A stretch of DNA of 64,000 bases from the NCBI RefSeq assembly GCF_030272615.1, contig NC_081406.1, forward strand, positions 190,707,891 through 190,771,890. The letters run 5' to 3'. Source of the stretch: Cryptomeria japonica. Taxonomy: Eukaryota; Streptophyta; Pinopsida; Cupressales; Cupressaceae. The notes beneath the pieces are model-generated. The model saw nothing but the letters and a program-made list of their open reading frames with translations. It was not told the DNA's origin and ran no database searches. Position 1 is the stretch's first letter; each line of letters opens with the position of its first letter. Positions 59,309-64,000 of the stretch are shown here, piece after piece. A program made the translations under genes and the position numbers.

Positions 59309-60229
59309 GTCCGACATTTATCTTGCATTACAAATTTTGTTGCATTATTCACTTAAGGTGCATTATCTATCATAATGTAGATATTCATTATAGATTAATC
59401 CATGTAATCATATTATGCATTTTCAAATTTTGGTCCATTACAAAAAAATAACAACTATGCATCATATGATATATAAATCCTTCTTTTCTTCAAAATCTTC
59501 AGAAAATCCAAAAATAATACATCATGCATCAAACATTTTATAACATGCATCGTAAAATCCAAAATATATATCCATATAGCTCATATAAGCCTAGATAATC
59601 ATCTTGCATCCATCAAGGTGTCAGTAACATATCATAAGCACATGCATATATAAATATCCATCCTGCATCATAAATAGGTAAGCACAACATATGCATGATC
59701 ATCATCAATACATCACATCATAAAACAATAAATAATGTCCATCACAATGTCCATAATAAAGTACATGCATGCATATACGTCGCCAAAAATCATATATCAT
59801 ATATATCTCAAAAATGAATATGACAATCATGGTACAATGGCTTCCTCGAAGGGTCAAAATAATATGCAATGTCAAATGGCACTAACTATCCCTCCTGTCT
59901 CTCCAACCCCCTCCTCCTCCTTTGGATGGTCCTACACCCCCTTGTCCTTGGTGGCCTCATACCCACTAACCCCCCTGTTTCTTGACTCTGACTCAAGCGC
60001 TGACTATGTGTCATGTGAGATCACACCCTCTCCGTGTATGATGCTGCCCTTTGCTCAATTGGGATGGCTCCATGATATAATCCCCTATAGTATGCAGCCT
60101 CCTTTGCTCAACTGGGATGGCTCCATGATATAATCCCCTGTAGTATGCAGCCTCCTACCCTACTCCGCTGCTACGTCATATCATCATACATATGACTAGC
60201 CTTGCAGGGGAATACCATCTGTCATGATA
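59309..60229. other. Non-coding, probably Tat gypsy 3' region
   Basis: AT-rich and ATGCAT-rich to about 59830, then C-rich sequence that belongs to the downstream end of the antisense gene. A 53-bp tandem duplication is at 60051-60156 (TTGCTCAA(T/C)TGGGATGGCTC start of each unit). Confidence 0.5.
60051..60156. repeat. 53-bp tandem duplication
   Basis: Units start at 60051 and 60104; only two or three differences separate them, so the duplication is fairly recent relative to the rest of the region. Confidence 0.9.
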
Positions 60230-61990
60230 TATCCCTCTCTCCCAATAGGCGAGTCACATTTTCCTTTTCCCTCTAGACTTTGCCCCAAAGACTCTCTAGC
60301 TCCTCATCCTTCTATTGAAGTGTACTTTGTAGTTGTTCAATCGTTGTTCCCATCTTGGCCTCCTCCAACATCCTCTCGACATCCTCCCCCTCCCTTTGCA
60401 AGTCCTCCGCCTCTGTCCGAGCCATCTAAAGAATCTTTGTCAAATCCTCCACCTCCCTCTGAGGTCTCCCCACCTCATGCTATAGGCTATCTAGCCCTGC
60501 TCTCTCCACCTACATCTCCTCCTTGAGGGTTTGCACCCTCATCCTAGCGGCATCTATGTCTTGTATGATCCTGTCATGCTCCTCTAAGATACCTTGTCAT
60601 CAATCTACATCCTGACATCCTGTACCTAAACATTGGGGATTTCCATGGGCACTACCTCATTACCTCCCCCCTCTCCCTATCCTGCCACCTGGCCTATGGT
60701 TGCAGCTAGTACTTGCACCTGTACTAGCATGGTCACCTGTGGTATCCAGTGTTGTCCCCTCCCCTGTGCTCCTCCCCTCCTCGCCACTCCTCTCCTCTAC
60801 CTTTGGGAACCCTCCCTTCCTCCCACCATAGCTCTATCTGTAGGATCATCCTCCTCTCCTCTAACTATCTCATCCATTGATGGTTGAATCTCATTATCCT
60901 CCAATACCCTTGGAATGGTCAATCACATTGGCTGGTGGGCCTCCCACTAGTACTTGTAGGATCCTATCATACCATCATCCTCCCCTGCACCCCTCCGCTC
61001 ATCCCAAACCATGCAAGTTGTTGTCTGAAAGCTACCCCTAGCCTTTGTAGGGCTCATAGTCTACCCTCATATCCGTGCCTCTCGTGTCAGCCATGGGTAC
61101 AATGACACATCTCCCACTATGTCCTAGAGTTTTCCAAACTGTTAGGCCACCCTGTATGGCACATAATACTCCATTACATATACTGACCTCCCATAAAGCC
61201 ACATGTCTACCCCTGCCCAATGTAGCAGCTAGTCCCCTCTCCATTCGTTGTCCAAAAATGGTCTCCATGTAAACTCCATGAGCTCATAAAAAATGCATCT
61301 CTAGAACCATATAGCTCCCATCCTGGTATAATGCAACAGTCCCCTATATCAGTCTATATAAGGGAATCATCATCGTCTATCCTGTACCCCAACTGGCTGA
61401 GTGATTGCAATGTGCTCTCATGCCCATATATGAAGAAAGGTCACCCTTGCCGACAAACTTGCATGTTCTTGATATACAACTAGATGAATATCATGATACA
61501 GTTGTGTGAGCATCATTGCTCCCCATGCATACTTTGCACAATCATGTACCATATAGTTCACACACTGACTCCATCCAATCAGAATCTCGTGTCCTCCCAA
61601 GTCAAGCATTACTCATCCATTGAGGAATCTGCAGAACACAAGAACCAATCATGGAATATGTGGAATCTCAATCGCCCTCCCTAAGTGCATATGTGTCATG
61701 TCCTCCATCGACAACGCATCCCACTCGCAAACTCTCGTAGATAGAAATCTGTTGCGTCCAGCCTATACTCAGAAACCACACCATGAATGGGGATCTTCAA
61801 GATCCTCTAGACTTCCAATAGTGTGATAGTAGCCTCTCCTATGGGTAGATGGAAGGTACAAGTCCTATTGTCCTACCTCTCCACCAGCACAATCATCATG
61901 ACTATGTGCACCCTAATCCTTGATCATTGACTACCAAAATCCAATTTCATTGCACTCAGTATATCTAGCTCATCTTCTACCAATCACCTA
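60230..61990 (-). pseudogene. Antisense Plant Mobile Domain remnant inside the gypsy element
   Basis: Read on the minus strand, frames broken by stops and shifts give motifs of the Plant Mobile Domain (PF10536) in the right order: LVER then TFHLPIGEATIT and LKIPIHGVV (61790-61905), YAWGAMMLTQLYHDIH followed by FLHIWA (61421-61531), and VMEYYVPYRVA with QFG (61141-61195). A C-terminal heptad-like segment (REVEDLTKIL, AEDLQREGEDVERMLEEAK) is at about 60310-60470. The domain is found in MAIN/MAIL-type proteins and in transposons. Its place, between integrase and 3' LTR in antisense, is where Tat-lineage gypsy elements are known to carry extra ORFs. Plus-strand Pro/Ser-rich frames here are its shadow. 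Confidence 0.75.
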
Positions 61991-62877
61991 TATAGGCTCA
62001 TTGTCACCGACCAGTGCTCCCTTGATGCCAATGGTCCTAAGTACATCTGCATTCAAGAAAACTACTACATTAACTCTTGTCATCCTTTCTAAGTTCCACC
62101 ATATTCTACTCTATGTCTACCCTATCCTATGTGTGGGGCATCAATATTACCCTCTAATCCATGTTCTCCCCTTCTACCTCTCTATTTCTTCATCTTCTAT
62201 CCTTTCTGGCACTCACGCTGATTTATTCAATGCATGTGTCAAAACCCACCCCTCCACCCCTAGACCTAGACCCTACCCTTGACTAGAGTGGGCACTCGTG
62301 TCATGCACATATGCCCACCCCAAATTCCCAAAAATCCCCAAAACCTAGCGGGAACTTGCACTATTCACCAACGCTCATGCTAACCTAGGAGTGCGTGCAC
62401 TGAAATGACGATAAACACATCCACCCTGCTAAACTTCTAGCCTAATTTTAGCCCTAAAATTTTACCCTAAATTACCAAACCACAAAGTAGGTTCAAGGTA
62501 CATACCCTCTCTATATGATGCTCATGTGTGGGAATGTGATCCATCTTTCCCTCTTCTCTTTGGCCTTTGTTCTCCTCCAATAGTTATGTGTGACAATGAG
62601 TCTTCATTGAGCCCTGTGTGGCTTATATGGGCCCCCTCGTGGGCCCGCTCTTTTGCCACTCCCCTTCTTCTATCTTTTCTCGCATTTCCTCTACCATTTC
62701 TTCTTTTCTTTCTCATTTGTTTATCATTCTCCATATTTTTTTTTCTTTTCAATAATTTTCTGAAAATTTTGCCAAAAAAAACTGAAAAATTCTCGAGGGG
62801 GCATGTACCACCCACATTTTATGTCAGGGCATCCTCTTTCTTTTGTCTTTTACCCATCGCCAATTTTTGTCGCTGCA
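61991..62877. other. Gypsy 3' untranslated region
   Basis: Non-coding sequence upstream of the 3' LTR. The minus-strand frame at 62522-62815 is Arg/Lys-rich low complexity and not supported as a gene. Confidence 0.5.
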
Positions 62878-62893
62878 TAAAAGAGGGGCAAAA
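62878..62893 (+). promoter_or_regulatory. Polypurine tract of the Tat gypsy
   Basis: AAAAGAGGGGCAAAA directly upstream of the 3' LTR edge; the usual plus-strand primer. Confidence 0.7.
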
Positions 62894-64000
62894 TGTGGAC
62901 ACTTAAATTAATTCAACCTTCCTACATAATTAATTATGTTAGCCTTTTTACTCTTCTCACTATTAATTGAATTTAATTTAATTAATATTGTCACTATGGT
63001 CCATATAATTGATTTATTTAATCAATAAATTTTTCGTTTTTCTTCTAAAGTCCTCAAAAATTAATTCTTCTTAATCCCCCCTTTAATTAATTAATTAATC
63101 CATGTGATTCCTACAAATCACCTTTTTCTAATATATCATTAGCCTAATTAAGTCTTCTAGAAACCCTCTTAATCCTACTTAGCATTATTCTTGGCTTTTT
63201 TATTACTCCCACTCATTCTCTTTCCTAGTGAAATCCTCCTGCAAATCCCACTTGCTCCTAATCCCCACCTAATTCTTCTAAATAATCCCCTTAATCTCTT
63301 GTTAGTGACTAATCTCTATGATTAGACACAAAAGTCAACCATAGCCATTTATGGCTAAATCCTCTTGTCCCCCCCCCACCTTCCACCTTAAATGCTCCCT
63401 TTTTGGGTGAATGTGAGATTTTTAAAATCTCACATTCTCCCATGCTTCTCATCTTCCCAAGGAATTTTAAAATTCCTTTATCCTTTTCCAATCCCCATGC
63501 AAACAATATCTTGGATTTTTTTAATTCCATGTGCATCTCCCAAGGAATTTTTAATTCCTTTTACCCTTCCTAGGTGCATTGGGAACTCTTCCCCATGTAC
63601 CTTGAGGAGGGTGGAGACAAGAAATGTCTTTATGGAAAATCTCTTGATCTCCATCCCCCCTATCATGTCATTGTCCCTTAATCCATGTGACCTCTTCCTC
63701 TCAATCCTATCCCTCCATTTCATTTCAATCTTGACCATCCATTTTTATCCATCCAATTCTATAAATTGGGGTCTCCATCCCCTCATTTGACATCTCCAAT
63801 CTTAGCAAGTTTATGCTACCATCTTGAGTTTAAGAATCCATTCAAGAGCCTACATTATAACCAAATTTTCTACATACCAACACTTAGCCACTTTCATCCC
63901 ACTTGAGCATCCATCATACATTCATGAATTCAACCCTTGATCCATTTGTTGTGCACATTGGAGAGACATCCACATCAATCCATTGAGCTAATCAAATCAG
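62894..64000 (+). repeat. 3' LTR of the Tat gypsy (start; continues past the window)
   Basis: Homologous to 19774 onward, starting TGTGGACACTTAAATTAATTC. It lacks the 829-bp insertion and has one copy of the 62-bp unit. About 1.1 kb is visible. TATA-like TCTATAAATTGGGG lies at about 63758-63771. Confidence 0.9.

Larger units (their letters stand above)
19774..64000 (+). mobile_element. Tat-type Ty3/gypsy retrotransposon, interrupted by nested insertions, runs off the right edge
   Basis: A 5' LTR (19774-21956) and a matching 3' LTR starting about 62894 bracket gag, protease, RT, RNase H, a second (archaeal-type) RNase H remnant, integrase and an antisense extra gene, all collinear on the plus strand. 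The dual RNase H and the pol sequence (MPFGLKNAGETYQQAM, YVDDLLGKSK) indicate the Tat lineage. Copia A, Copia B, the non-autonomous element and Copia C interrupt it. It lies inside Copia D, so its own target duplication should be found beyond 64000. Stops and shifts throughout show it is old and inactive. Confidence 0.85.

Noticed and set aside
60224-60526. Plus-strand proline/serine-rich frame
   Set aside because: It is the antisense shadow of the charged coiled-coil part of the minus-strand Plant Mobile Domain remnant.
62522-62906. Frames on both strands near the gypsy 3' LTR
   Set aside because: Low-complexity Arg/Lys-rich or Phe/Leu-rich translations without motifs; the region is untranslated element sequence.

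Overview
This window looks like nuclear DNA of a seed plant with a large, repeat-packed genome. A gymnosperm-type genome would fit, but that is an inference; nothing here fixes the species. No intact host gene, tRNA or rRNA gene was found. Almost everything that can be recognised is a transposable element or its debris, and most copies carry stops and frameshifts.

Layout. 1-2696: AT-rich non-coding DNA with diverged tandem repeats. 2697-7688: a 5'-truncated copy of an LTR element that carries a roughly 1,155-codon ORF of unknown function and no pol. 7689-14500: mostly unassigned, with a 560-bp near-perfect foldback (10815-11374) and a TA microsatellite. About 14560-14983: one terminus of a CACTA-like DNA transposon, inserted in a minus-strand Ty3/gypsy gag remnant (15000-16225) whose PBS and LTR lie to its right. 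17020-19773: a minus-strand Ty1/copia pol remnant (Copia D), cut off at 19773.

From 19774 to beyond the right edge lies one large Ty3/gypsy element of the Tat type on the plus strand. Its parts are the 5' LTR 19774-21956, PBS, leader, gag 32001-33946, protease 34553-34930, RT/RNase H 43046-44640, integrase 44640-45980, a long 3' region with an antisense Plant Mobile Domain remnant (about 60230-61990), a polypurine tract, and a 3' LTR starting about 62894. It has been split by later insertions: a hAT-like non-autonomous element in the 5' LTR (20018-20846), Copia A (24085-31379, 5-bp TSD GTCAT), Copia B (35287-42183), a complete non-autonomous LTR element (47000-53597, near-perfect TSD CATAT/CATAC), and Copia C (53965-58922). 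All four copia elements lie on the minus strand.

The most notable system is the non-autonomous LTR family (2697-7688 and 47000-53597). It encodes a coiled-coil plus zinc-knuckle ORF1 and a long ORF2, but no protease, integrase or reverse transcriptase. It shares termini, a C-tract hairpin in the LTR, an initiator-Met-tRNA PBS and doubled polypurine modules with the copia elements nearby, so trans-mobilisation by a copia partner is a reasonable hypothesis. Two RNA-structure candidates recur across families: an LTR hairpin with compensatory stem changes around an invariant C-rich loop, and a pair of polypurine modules whose upstream arms are complementary to each other.
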